Below are positions 54,443 to 63,768 of a DNA stretch of 64,000 nucleotides, one piece after another (position 1 is the first letter of the stretch; every line of letters starts with the position of its first letter). A model generated the notes under the pieces. It was not told the origin of the DNA, ran no database searches, and saw only the letters and a list, made by a program, of their open reading frames with translations. Source of the DNA: Laspinema sp963821735 (GTDB lineage Bacteria; Cyanobacteriota; Cyanobacteriia; Cyanobacteriales; Laspinemataceae); contig CAWGFK010000012.1 of assembly GCA_963821735.1 (NCBI GenBank), positions 310,001-374,000 on the forward strand. Reading direction: 5' to 3'. A program made the translations under genes and the position numbers.

Positions 54443-54823
54443 ATGGGTAATTCTTTAGGACCATTAGCCATGAAACGAGCGCAACCCTTACCCCCAGAGG
54501 TATTGCAACAAGTGGCGGAATATTTCAGTATTTTGAGTGAGCCCATGCGCTTGAAGCTCTTAAACTTACTCAGAGATGGTGAAAAATGTGTACAAGAATT
54601 AGTGGATGCCACTTCCACCAGTCAGGCCAATGTGTCTAAACATCTGAAAGTCATGCTGCAAGCCGGAATCCTCAGTCGTCGCACGGAAGGCACTTCGGCT
54701 TATTATCGGGTCGAAGACCCCCTAATTTTTGAGCTATGTAATCTAGTCTGCGATCGCCTTGCCGAACGGATTGAAGAACAAGCGCGTCAGTTTCGCTCCT
54801 TGAGCTTGCATGGAAAACGGTGA
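54443..54823 (+). CDS. ArsR-family transcriptional regulator
   Basis: 126 aa, or 117 from the second Met (MKRAQPLPPEVLQQ). The winged HTH is clear: LSEPMRLKLLNLLRDGEKCVQELVDATSTSQANVSKHLKVMLQAGILSRRTEGTSAYYRVEDP. The ELC/V motif of arsenite sensors is replaced by GEKCVQEL, so a metal-binding site is possible but unproven. It lies alone, after an AT-rich leader with TTGTCATAAACC and TTACAAT that could hold its promoter. Confidence 0.9.
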   Translation: MGNSLGPLAMKRAQPLPPEVLQQVAEYFSILSEPMRLKLLNLLRDGEKCVQELVDATSTSQANVSKHLKVMLQAGILSRRTEGTSAYYRVEDPLIFELCNLVCDRLAERIEEQARQFRSLSLHGKR

Positions 54824-54827
54824 GCAA

Positions 54828-54972
54828 AAACCCACACCCTCAAGGGTGTGGGTTTTTACTTTGAAAACCGGATTCCAGAAAAACCCACACCCTCAAGGGT
54901 GGGGCTACAGGGACAAAGCCCTCCTGCGCGGGCTGCGGAGCGAAAACCGACTTTTACCAACCGGATTTGGGA
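54828..54972. repeat. family-2 palindromic element, copy F
   Basis: It contains ACCCACACCCTCAAGGGTGT twice, a GCCCTCCTGCGCGGGC core and, at the right end, TTTTACCAACCGGATTTGGG, the same end as the other copies. It directly abuts the stop of the GerMN gene. Confidence 0.6.
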
Positions 54973-55626
54973 TTACAGGGGAAACTCGGACTCAAAAATA
55001 GTGCGGGTAATCGGCAGAGGAATCTCTAACCCTTCACCTCCCAATACTTCCAACGGTTCACCGCCTACGGAAATCCAGACGGAGGCATTCGGATCCAAGG
55101 TGGTCGCCGTATAAACCACCTGCCCTAATCTAGCGGTCATCGAGCTACTGCCACCCCCGGAGGTAAACTCAGGGGAGAGGTTGACATAGATGCCATTGTC
55201 CTTGACCTCGACATTCAGCACTTGGGTGCCGGTGGGAATTTCGCTAAAGCCAGCAGCATTGGGCGGTTGGGTGACCAAGCGATCAAAGGCGGCTTTCAAC
55301 ACAGCATCGGGTTGTTCTGTCGCCTGCACGGAGACGGGGACAGCGGCTAATTCAAATTGGGTCCCGGTATCTTGGACCACATAAATTTGCACCGATTGCT
55401 CGATGGGATTGAGCGCCGTAGGCGGAGTTCCACTCGGGTCCTGGGTGACCTCGATGTTTACTCCAGGGTCCCTGGGTTGGGTGGGAGATGGAGTCATGCC
55501 ATTGAGGTTGACATCCTTTTGAGAATTCACCGCCCACCAAGCGGTGCCACCTCCGGCGGCGACAACGACAGCGGAGAGGGTGGCAATGACACCCAGGGGA
55601 ATGCGGCGAGTTTGTCCATTTTGCAT
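54973..55626 (-). CDS. GerMN-domain protein with one membrane anchor
   Basis: 217 aa from the second Met (ATG ending at 55626), which has AGGAGAA 9-10 bases upstream. An N-terminal membrane segment (IPLGVIATLSAVVVAAGGGTAWWAV, residues about 9-33) is followed by a Pro/Thr-rich linker. The GerMN (spore germination/sporulation, here cell-envelope) domain covers about residues 80-205: VQIYVVQDTGTQFELAAVPVSV, DAVLKAAFDRLVTQPP, GTQVLNVEVKDNGIYVNLSPEFTSGGG and SMTARLGQVVYTATTL. Role in cyanobacteria unknown. Confidence 0.9.
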   Translation of the reverse strand: MQNGQTRRIPLGVIATLSAVVVAAGGGTAWWAVNSQKDVNLNGMTPSPTQPRDPGVNIEVTQDPSGTPPTALNPIEQSVQIYVVQDTGTQFELAAVPVSVQATEQPDAVLKAAFDRLVTQPPNAAGFSEIPTGTQVLNVEVKDNGIYVNLSPEFTSGGGSSSMTARLGQVVYTATTLDPNASVWISVGGEPLEVLGGEGLEIPLPITRTIFESEFPL

Positions 55627-55892
55627 ATCAAAAGTTCTCCTCAACAGTTAAACAATATTGACTAATAAGAAATGCGGATTTGGTGGTTTTGAACTGAGGC
55701 TTCCCTTCGTATCCGGTACGGGGGTTCCCCTGTTCTCATCCCTGAATTCTTCCCAGCCCTGAGCCGCTCATCGGGTTAATTGGCGATCGCCAATGCCGTA
55801 AGAACAAATAGCTACATCTTGATTAAAGAATTAAAGATGCCGGTAGACCTTGGCAAGAAACTACAAGGGAATCGGCTAAATTTCCAGAAAAC

Positions 55893-56723
55893 TTACTCCG
55901 AAGTCAAGACTGACAACGCATCAGGCTGATCGATGCGAATAAAGGCGGCAATTTCTAGGCGATCGCTATCTAGCTCAAATTTTAAAACCCGGGCCAGTAA
56001 TCCTCGCTCTTCATATTTTCTGAGATCTAGGGCGCGATCGAGGATTCGGGAGAAAAGGGTGATCAACTGAGTGGGGGCCTCTTCATTATTAATCAGGATG
56101 GTTGGGTTGACCGCTTGGATTCGGGCCCCGTTAACCGAGGCTAACCCGGTCTCTAATACGATTTGCACGGATTCATTATCCCGGCGATCGGCAATTTCTA
56201 ACTGGAAGCGCACTCGATTATTGGCTAAAAATTCGACCTCGGGATTGACAATTTGAAAGCGTTGGGGGTCGCTTTGGGCCTCGGGGTCATTGGTGCGGGT
56301 GATCCCGATGCCGAGTTCTCGCAAGGGTTCAGCCGCAGCTTGCGATCGCAAGGCACGATTAAGGTCGGCCTCGGTGATGACCACGCGCATCGCCCCTTGT
56401 AAGGGTTCTCGCAGAAAGCGCGGGATTGAGGTGGCGTCTTCTTGGTTGAGACGGTTAATATCGACGGCGATCGGGTCGCTTTCGATTTCCACTGTATCGA
56501 TGCGAAGCTCCGGCGTAACGTACAATCCCCGCCCCGCAAAGCGTAACCGTTGGATATTCCCCCTCAGTAGCGCATAGTTGGGGGCATTATCCAGTCGGAC
56601 TTCCAACTGTTCGGCATCATGGAGGGCCTCACGAATATCTCCCTCAGCGATATTATCGAATGTCACCCCAACGGGGGAGACTAAGGTGAGAATTCCGGTT
56701 AAAACCAGGGTCAATAATTCCAT
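55893..56723 (-). CDS. DUF2993 (LmeA-like) protein, paralogue 1
   Basis: 276 aa. A hydrophobic N-terminus (LLTLVLTGILTLVSPVGVTF) suits export or membrane attachment. The body has the DUF2993 pattern: LEVRLDNAPNYALLRGNIQRLRFAGRGLYV, a region RVVITEADLNRALRS, and a beta-rich second half with EFLANNRVRFQLEI. The actinobacterial relative LmeA is a periplasmic phospholipid-binding mannan elongation factor; whether cyanobacterial members bind lipids is inference. A second copy lies at 59631-60422, with the HEAT-repeat gene between them. Confidence 0.9.
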   Translation of the reverse strand: MELLTLVLTGILTLVSPVGVTFDNIAEGDIREALHDAEQLEVRLDNAPNYALLRGNIQRLRFAGRGLYVTPELRIDTVEIESDPIAVDINRLNQEDATSIPRFLREPLQGAMRVVITEADLNRALRSQAAAEPLRELGIGITRTNDPEAQSDPQRFQIVNPEVEFLANNRVRFQLEIADRRDNESVQIVLETGLASVNGARIQAVNPTILINNEEAPTQLITLFSRILDRALDLRKYEERGLLARVLKFELDSDRLEIAAFIRIDQPDALSVLTSE

Positions 56724-57105
56724 AATTTCTTGTTAACGAATTAGGCTAAGGCTGGGGGGAAACCCGTAATACGGAATACGCTACTGATAAGTCTATAAAA
56801 ACGAGCCGCGTCAAGCTGTATTTGTAGGGGCGCAAGCATTGCGCCCCTACAATCCGTTTTTATAGACCTTTAAATACCGGATTCCGCAATAAGGAGGATC
56901 GGATGGAGTGTCCCGGGTCCTCCCATCGGTCCCCTCCCTGGGGGCAACTCCGGCCTACTTAGGGTTTTTAGTCTCGGTAAACCGGCTTTCTAGGGTGGGG
57001 TCGCAGTAGTCTGGCGGGTCACCCCTGACGAGCTTGGGACCCATTAGGGTTAGCCTAATGGGTAAAAGAGGAGTTTTGTCAAGGGGTAAACCAGAAATAC
57101 TCGCT
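56724..57105. other. intergenic region with family-2 copy G
   Basis: Family-2 copy G covers 56769-56890: ATACGGAATACG...AGTCTATAAAAAC, a GTAGGGGCGCAAGCATTGCG hairpin, then GTTTTTATAGACC...ATTCCGCAAT. The remainder has no ORF. Confidence 0.6.
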
Positions 57106-59448
57106 CTAGTTTTTGCCCGGAGTGGTTAGGACGGATTGAGCAAAGGCCCGCACTTTTTCATCGGGGTCGGATTGAGCCCGATCGCGGAGTAAGGGGAGGG
57201 TTTCGGGATAATCCCCATAATACTGGACGATGGCTTCGAGGGCGGTGAGTCGAGGATTAAGTGCACCATCTTTTAACGGCACAAACGGATCATTGACAGC
57301 GCGATCGCACAAAATGGCAAATACAGCCGCGTCATCCCATCCCCCCTTGAGTAACTGTTGCAAGGCCGAAAGTCTCACAAATGAATCCGCATCAGTACAA
57401 GCCCGGGCTTTGACAATCTCCAAGGTTTCCGGGTTTTCCGGCCAGTGGCTCACTAACTCGATCGCCCCGGCTAGACGCACAGCCCAATTCTCATCCGATT
57501 GAGCGCGGCTTTTAACAATCGTCCAAGTTTCCGAGTCCTCCTTCCAACCCGTTGCCAATTCTCGCAAAGCCACAATTCTCACATCCCAGCCTTGATCCGA
57601 TGTGGCCCGACTTTTCAAAATCGGCAAAGTTTCCGGGTCATCAAACCACCCAGAAGCCAGTTCCCGCAAGGTAGTCATTCTCACATCAGAGGAACCATCA
57701 TTAATCGCCTGAACCTTGAGAATCGGTAAGGTTTCCGGGTCGTCATACCATCCCGTCGCCAGTTGCTGTAAGGCAGCAACGCGCACTTGCCAATGTTCGT
57801 CCTGAGTCGCCCGGGATTTGAGAATCGGTAACAGTTCCGGGTCATCTTTCCAAGTGCGAGTAAACTCGTGCACTGCCGCTTCCCGGACCCGGCGATCGCG
57901 GTCAGAGGAGGCGATATCTTTTAAAATCGGTAAGGTTTTCGGGTCTTCAAACCAAGCTGCCGCCAGTTGTAAAGCGGCGACGCGCACTTGCCAAGTGTCA
58001 TCAGAAACGATGCGATCGCGTAACCAGGCAGACGGTTTCAGGGTGATCAAACCAGCCGGTGGCAATTTGCTGCATGGCGGCAATTCTGACGTGCCAATCG
58101 GGGTCAGAAAGGGCCGAGTTCGCAGCCAACCTAGGGTTGAGGCATTGTCATACCAGGCGATCGCAAACTGCTGCATGGCGGCAATTCTGACGTGCCAATC
58201 TTCATCGGACTCGGCTAGGGTGCGAATCAGCGCAGCGGTTTCTTTGTCGTGACTCCAACCTTTGGCGAGTTCTTCCACTGCCGCCTCTCTCACATCCGCT
58301 TCGGCATCCGATTGGGCGATCGCCGCTATCAGGGTAAATGTCTCCGGGTCATCCTGCCATCCCTCAGCCAACTCTTCCAATGCCGCTTCTCGCACTAGCC
58401 AATAGCGATCGCTTTGAGCTAAGGTTTTGAGCAAGGGGAGAATCTCCGGGTCCTGGCGGTAGTGAGTCGCCAGCGATCGCACTGCACTCACCCGGGTAAT
58501 TTCAGCGACCGAGGATTGTGCTAAGGCTTTGAGCCAGGAGAGAATTTCGGGACGTTCTTTCCAACAGAGGGCGATTTCATCGACAGCACTCATGCGGATG
58601 GTTTCAGCCACGGGGAATTCAACCAGGGATTGTAACCAGGGGAGGGTATCCGGGTCGTTTTTCCAAACTCGCGCCAGGGTGGAAATGGCGCGCAGGCGGG
58701 TGAGGATGAGTTCATCCACTTCCGGATATTGAGTTAAAGATTGTAGGCGATCGCGCAGTTGATTCGCCGTCGATTTTAAGGCGGTGCGATCGGGCAAAAC
58801 CGCCAGACATTCTGCCGCTACAAATAAGTGAGTAAAGTTAGAGGGTTCGACTTGGTTTTCTATCAGAGAATCGAGTAACTCTGCCGCCAATTCCGGTGCA
58901 ATCATCCTGACGATTTGCCGCATCACTTCATGCCACGGTTCATCAAACAGATGTTGCACAAATACATCCCGTTTGATGTCATCCAGGGTGAGGGGATCTT
59001 CTCGGTTGGGATTCAGCAGGCGATCGACCAATTCTCTGGCGTGAACAAAGGCTTTAATTTGTTTGAAATAAATTCGCGCTACCGCTTCCCAATTAAACTC
59101 CTCCGGGAGGGCCGTCAAATTGAGCTGAGTCCAGGTTTGGGCTAAAGTATCCGTGGAGATAGTTTTGCAGTCTTTGTCAAAAACCCCTAACAGCGTTTCC
59201 TGTACCAACGGTTGCGAGACGAATTCCGTTAGGGGTTCGCGGTACGCCTGCACCTGCGACTCCTCTAAGCGAGCATCCTCTAGCTCAAGCTGCATCACGT
59301 GCAAAAATTCACTGAGGGCTTTTTCCTCAGCCTCAGAACGAGGTAGATTTTCCGGTAGGGTTACGGTATCTTGTCCCCAATTTTCAGTTTTTTCCACAAT
59401 TAGCTTAAAAGCAAACCGTTCGGCGTTCATACTGTTCCCCACATCCAT
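57106..59448 (-). CDS. HEAT-repeat protein resembling the flanks of NACHT proteins, with an internal out-of-frame patch
   Basis: 780 aa. The N-terminal 240 residues contain TLAQTWTQLNLTALPEEFNW...ARIYFKQIKAFV and, from residue about 160, RDVFVQHLFDEPWHEVMRQIVRMI...AAECLAVLPD, which recall the regions flanking the NACHT ATPase in cyanobacterial NACHT proteins. No P-loop or Walker B is seen. From about 245 on there are roughly 15 HEAT repeats of 31-33 residues (W.DDPETLPILK..A.SD..W.VR.AALQELATG). Residues about 445-474 are out of frame: compensating indels near 58115 and 58026 would restore DPDWHVRIAAMQQIATGWFD. A protein-interaction scaffold is likely. Role unknown. Confidence 0.85.
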   Translation of the reverse strand: MDVGNSMNAERFAFKLIVEKTENWGQDTVTLPENLPRSEAEEKALSEFLHVMQLELEDARLEESQVQAYREPLTEFVSQPLVQETLLGVFDKDCKTISTDTLAQTWTQLNLTALPEEFNWEAVARIYFKQIKAFVHARELVDRLLNPNREDPLTLDDIKRDVFVQHLFDEPWHEVMRQIVRMIAPELAAELLDSLIENQVEPSNFTHLFVAAECLAVLPDRTALKSTANQLRDRLQSLTQYPEVDELILTRLRAISTLARVWKNDPDTLPWLQSLVEFPVAETIRMSAVDEIALCWKERPEILSWLKALAQSSVAEITRVSAVRSLATHYRQDPEILPLLKTLAQSDRYWLVREAALEELAEGWQDDPETFTLIAAIAQSDAEADVREAAVEELAKGWSHDKETAALIRTLAESDEDWHVRIAAMQQFAIAWYDNASTLGWLRTRPFLTPIGTSELPPCSKLPPAGLITLKPSAWLRDRIVSDDTWQVRVAALQLAAAWFEDPKTLPILKDIASSDRDRRVREAAVHEFTRTWKDDPELLPILKSRATQDEHWQVRVAALQQLATGWYDDPETLPILKVQAINDGSSDVRMTTLRELASGWFDDPETLPILKSRATSDQGWDVRIVALRELATGWKEDSETWTIVKSRAQSDENWAVRLAGAIELVSHWPENPETLEIVKARACTDADSFVRLSALQQLLKGGWDDAAVFAILCDRAVNDPFVPLKDGALNPRLTALEAIVQYYGDYPETLPLLRDRAQSDPDEKVRAFAQSVLTTPGKN

Positions 59449-59630
59449 AGCATTTTCAATACTCCTCTAGCTCAGTCTATCTGAATATCTGCCCCTTGTC
59501 TGGGGAGCCACACCACTAGGATTCCTCCGGTACGGTGGTAACTCACACCGGAGTGCTTTTGTCAGACAAACCCGAGGAGTTCCTGGGAAATTGCGAAAGG
59601 GGACTGCGGTGGCAGGTCTTTCTCTCCAGT

Positions 59631-60422
59631 TTAAGGGTTGACTGCCAAGAATAGGGCAATTTCTGCACCGGCTGGGGTCAGGTTAAATTGCAACACCTGC
59701 GATCGCAGTCCCCGAGTTTCTAGTCGCTGTAAATTAAACCTACGGGTTAAATCTAAGAGTCCGGTGACTAATCGTCGAGGTGCAGGGCGATCGTTCACCC
59801 AGACGGAGGGAGAAATTAGTTGTAATTGTTGACCCTCAATTACATTGATGCCCGTTTCTACGGTTAAGGTTAGAAAGTCATTATATCCCCGTTCTTGAAC
59901 TTTTGTTTGGAATCGGACTCGGTTATTGGGTAAAAAAGTGACTTGGCGATCGACCAGGGTATAACGGTTAGCAATTTGTTGAATTAAGGGAGAATCAAAT
60001 AAGCTCAAGGCTAGAGTTTGCATTTGGTTATAAAGTTCCGGAGACTGCAATGCGGTATTGAGATCTGCCTCGGTTACAGCAACTCGAACTGCTGCCTGTA
60101 ACGGTTGTTGCAATCCTCGGACTGGCCTATTTCCGGAACCCCTTCCTAATTCTCTTGGATTGACTTCAATGGGGTCGGTTTCTATTTCTAAAATATCCAG
60201 TCTTAACCCCGGGATTAATGATAATCCTCGGCCCGCAATTCGCAGGCGATCGACTTTTCCATTGAGTAATTGATAGCTGGGGGTGTTATCAATGCGGACT
60301 TCGAGTTCTTCTGCTGCAAAGAGGCGATCGCGAATATTCTGTTCCGCCAGAGTATCTAAGGCAATCCCGGCAGGAGACACTAAAGTAAACAGACTGGTGA
60401 GGATAAGAGTGAAAAATTCCAT
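59631..60422 (-). CDS. DUF2993 (LmeA-like) protein, paralogue 2
   Basis: 263 aa, clearly related to the protein at 55893-56723: FFTLILTSLFTLVSPAGIAL at the N-terminus, LEVRIDNTPSYQLLNGKVDRLRIAGRGLSL, RVAVTEADLNTALQS and VTFLPNNRVRFQTKVQ. Same orientation. Together they suggest a local duplication split by the HEAT-repeat gene, or an insertion of the latter. Confidence 0.9.
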   Translation of the reverse strand: MEFFTLILTSLFTLVSPAGIALDTLAEQNIRDRLFAAEELEVRIDNTPSYQLLNGKVDRLRIAGRGLSLIPGLRLDILEIETDPIEVNPRELGRGSGNRPVRGLQQPLQAAVRVAVTEADLNTALQSPELYNQMQTLALSLFDSPLIQQIANRYTLVDRQVTFLPNNRVRFQTKVQERGYNDFLTLTVETGINVIEGQQLQLISPSVWVNDRPAPRRLVTGLLDLTRRFNLQRLETRGLRSQVLQFNLTPAGAEIALFLAVNP

Positions 60423-60778
60423 TCAGGTTTGATGAGAGAAAGGGCTATCGGTGATCGCGGTTTCTATCGCAAGTTTAAATCATGATGACAGTAAAATTCA
60501 GGAGCGGGTGTATCTTGATCCCTGATTCGGACTCCCGTAAAGGAGTCGGGAACAGGGACAGGACTTACGCATTTGGGGCAGTCCCTGGTAAATTTTGGGG
60601 TTTACTCTGATTGGCAATCAAGAATTGATGAATTATCGATTCTTAATTGCGGATACCTGATCCCGAAAACTTAAAAAAAACCTGTTATTTTACGAAATGT
60701 TTCGGATTGTATGATATTGCCTCACCACCCGGGCATCCTAAATTGTAGATATTTCAGGCTAAATAGGGCAAGTGGAAT
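60423..60778. other. divergent promoter region of DUF2993 and pentapeptide genes
   Basis: No ORF is seen. GACTCCCGTAAAGGAGTC at about 60529-60546 forms a short hairpin. Confidence 0.35.
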
Positions 60779-61785
60779 ATGGATGGGTATGAATTACTAA
60801 AGCGATACAGGGCTGGCGATCGCGATTTTCGCGGATGGAATCTCAATTTAGCCAACTTGATCGGCGCAACCCTGCAACAGGTGAACCTGTTCGGTGCAAA
60901 TCTCATTGACGCATCCTTGGCGCGGGCTAATTTAAGTCGCTCCTTCATGATGGAAGTCCAATTATCCGGTGCATTTCTCTACGCTGCTGATTTAACCTTC
61001 GTCAAACTCAAAGGTAGCCAACTGATTGAGGCCGATTTAACCAAAGCGAATCTCCAAGGCGCTCAGTTAGCCAATACTGATTTAACCGGAGCCAAACTCA
61101 GTGGGGCTATTTTAAAATGGGTCAATTTTTATCGGTCCAATTTACTCGGGGTCAACCTCTCAGGTGCTAACCTCAATGGAATTAATTTCCGAGGGGCAAA
61201 TCTGATGAATGCTAACTTGAACTGGAGCAACCTCAGTGGCGCAAGACTTAGTGGCGCTTGTCTTAAAGGCGCACTTTTAAATGGGGTTAAACTCACCGGG
61301 GCATTTTTAAATGGTCTCAATTTAGAGGGGATTAATTTTAGCGGGCTTGAACTCAACGAGGCTAAATTAAGCGGAGCAAACCTGCGCGGATCTAACTTTA
61401 AGGGTGCAGATTTGCGCGATACTCAAATGCGATTTACCGATTTTGAAGATGGTAATCTCAAACAAGCCAATTTGCATGGCAGTATCCTCCGAGGGGGTCA
61501 TTTTAGTCGGGCGAATTTGATGAAAACTGACCTGATGGAAGCCGACTTGCGGAATGCCGACCTCCGCGATGCTAACCTCAATTTAGCCAAGTTAATCGGT
61601 GCAAATCTCACCAATGCGCAACTTAGAAGGGGCCTATTTATGGGGAGCTGAACCTCGATGGCGCTTGCTTGCGCGGTGCAAATCTCCGGGGAGCCAGTCT
61701 GCGGGATGCGGCCCTCGTGGGTGCGGACTTGCAGGATGCGGATTTCACGGGTGCAGTGATGCCCGATGGGACTCTGCATTCCTAA
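60779..61785 (+). pseudogene. pentapeptide-repeat protein, two frameshifts near the 3' end
   Basis: A protein made almost wholly of A(D/N)LXX pentapeptides, folding as a right-handed beta-helix. The head MDGYELLKRYRAGDRDFRGWNL matches the paralogue at 62430. The first frame ends after NAQLRRGLFMGS at 61651. A second frame gives LEGAYLWGAE, and a third gives LDGACLRGANLRGASLRDAA then LVGADLQDADFTGAV, to TAA at 61783-61785. Two one-base excesses near 61615-61625 and 61650-61655 explain this. The restored length is 334 aa, near the paralogue's 330. Function unknown. Confidence 0.85.
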
Positions 61786-62429
61786 ACCGATTGCCAAGAG
61801 CATAAAACAGGGTGCTGAACAGCAATGAGATCTAGGGTTTCCCAGAGTGATGAGGTCTATTCTTTTGAAGTGCGAGAGAAATGCGTTTGCGTAGCCTGTG
61901 CGTCAACATACGCTACGCGAACCCACTCCTTTAAGTATCTGTTTGGGCGGTGAAACCTGGTGATTCTCCTTATGTGATGCTATACCGACGCTTGAGGCGA
62001 TCGCACTTTTAACTCATCTCAAAAATATCCGTCTAAAAGTATCTAACCTGATCTGCGCCAATCCCACCTGAAACACTTCGTTTCGGAGCAATCGGGTACA
62101 GAAAATACCGAATCGATTTGAGATGCGGCAAAAACCGGAGATAAACAACCAACTGGGTGTAAAAAAAGCGGCTCACTCATTCAATTGCTATTTTCAACTT
62201 TTTACCCCCGTTCGCGCACCAAATCCATCGCTTCAGCGTCTTGTTTTTTATCCTTAATAATGATTTAATGGAGATAGGAAGAGTTTATGTCAAAAAAAAT
62301 CCCATTTTTTCCATAAAAAAAACCGGGACGGCAAGCCCCAGCGATGCCCAAATTTAATTCAGTGCTTAGGGGGCAACGGATTCCAGTAAAGAATAAGGGG
62401 CTTTTAAGCCATAAGGAGAGTAACGTAAA
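61786..62429. other. 644-base gene-free stretch between the pentapeptide genes
   Basis: One palindrome is visible: TTTGCGTAGC pairs with GCTACGCGAA at about 61885-61921. No ORF of coding character. GGAG just before 62430 is the next gene's ribosome binding site. Confidence 0.4.
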
Positions 62430-63422
62430 ATGGATACTAATGAACTCCTCGAACGGTATGCAGCAGGAGAGCGATCGTTTAAAGATGTTAATTTAAACGG
62501 AGCTAACCTGGAACGAGCCAACCTAGCCGGATGCGATTTTTCTGGGGCTTATTTTGTCGGGGCCAACTTATCCCGAGCCATCTTGACGGGGGCCAATTTA
62601 CACCTGGCTTTTTTACATCGCGCTGACTTGAGTTTTGCTAAGTTAAATGAAGTGAGGCTGACTCATGCGGATTTAACCAAAGCGAACTTAAAAGGAGCAT
62701 ATTTGGTTAAGTCGATTCTCACCGCTGCGCGACTGAGTGGGGCAATGTTGTCCGGGGTGAATTTGCGGTTAGCGAATTTAGGCGGGGTGAATTTTTGTGG
62801 GGCAGATTTGCGAGGGATTAACTTGCGATCGGCTAACTTAGTGAATGCCAACCTGAATTGGGCCAACCTCAGCGGTGCCCGATTGAGTGGAGCATTGTTG
62901 CGCGGAGCATCCTTCACCGGAGTCAATCTCACTCAAGCTTATCTGAATGGGGTAGATCTCAACAGTGTGCAGTTGGAAGGAGTCAACCTCAGTGGGGCAA
63001 AACTCAGCGGTGCCAATCTCTCCTTAGCCAATTTAAGCGCTGCAAACTTGAGTTCAGCCCAGATGCGGGTCTCATTTTTGTTTCGGACCAACCTTCATGC
63101 CGCATCCTTGAATGGCGCGAATTTGTCTCGCAGTGATTTATGTGAGGCAAATTTGAGTAAAGCAGATTTATCCCATGCCAACTTGCAAAATGCCGATTTG
63201 ACCGGAGCGATGTTGGTACAATCCAACTTATTTCAAGCCAATTTAACCGAAGTGAGCTTGCAAGGCGCTTGTTTATGTGGTTCAAACTTTAATGTAGCCG
63301 AATTGCGAGGAGCCAATTTAAGTGAGGCCGATTTGCGCGGTGCATATTTTGAACCCTCACACTGGGAGGATATGTCTCTGCCCGATACTCAGGAGATGGG
63401 GAGTCGGAAAATTTACGAGTAG
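62430..63422 (+). CDS. pentapeptide-repeat protein
   Basis: 330 aa, intact. The head MDTNELLERYAAGERSFKDVNLNGANLERANL leads into about 55 tandem A(N/D)LXX pentapeptides (SGANLS, GADLRGINL and similar) and a short cap ending DMSLPDTQEMGSRKIYE. No signal peptide. AAGGAGAG precedes the ATG. A tandem paralogue of the broken gene at 60779. Cyanobacterial pentapeptide proteins mostly lack known functions. Confidence 0.95.
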   Translation: MDTNELLERYAAGERSFKDVNLNGANLERANLAGCDFSGAYFVGANLSRAILTGANLHLAFLHRADLSFAKLNEVRLTHADLTKANLKGAYLVKSILTAARLSGAMLSGVNLRLANLGGVNFCGADLRGINLRSANLVNANLNWANLSGARLSGALLRGASFTGVNLTQAYLNGVDLNSVQLEGVNLSGAKLSGANLSLANLSAANLSSAQMRVSFLFRTNLHAASLNGANLSRSDLCEANLSKADLSHANLQNADLTGAMLVQSNLFQANLTEVSLQGACLCGSNFNVAELRGANLSEADLRGAYFEPSHWEDMSLPDTQEMGSRKIYE

Positions 63423-63768
63423 TCAGAAATTCATCCGAATTAGGCAAAATGCTCGGACAATTTCCCCAAAGCCAATCCAGCCGTAATCCTCGTGACCTGT
63501 ATCCTCGTGATGTGTATCCTCGTGACGTGGCTCTGCCGCGTCACGCACAATTGGCGGCTCTGCCGCCTGTACCTCTAGTGAGTTGAAACCGTCACAAGTC
63601 CAATATGCAGCGATTAGCCCTTGCTGGGGGACTGGAGGCAGAGCCTCCAGAGTGCATGACGCGGCAGCAGCCCGCTCACGAGGGAAATATCTGACCCATA
63701 GGCGATCGCCTTCATTACGTCGTTAGAGCAAACATCGGGAAGGATTTATAATACCCCAGGTCAATTTC
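63423..63768. other. intergenic region with short tandem and palindromic repeats
   Basis: A 15-bp unit like GTATCCTCGTGACGT is repeated three times (63484-63528). It is followed by GGCTCTGCCGCGTCACG, GGCGGCTCTGCCGCC, and further GAGGCAGAGCCTCC-type palindromes near 63640. No gene is seen. Confidence 0.55.
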
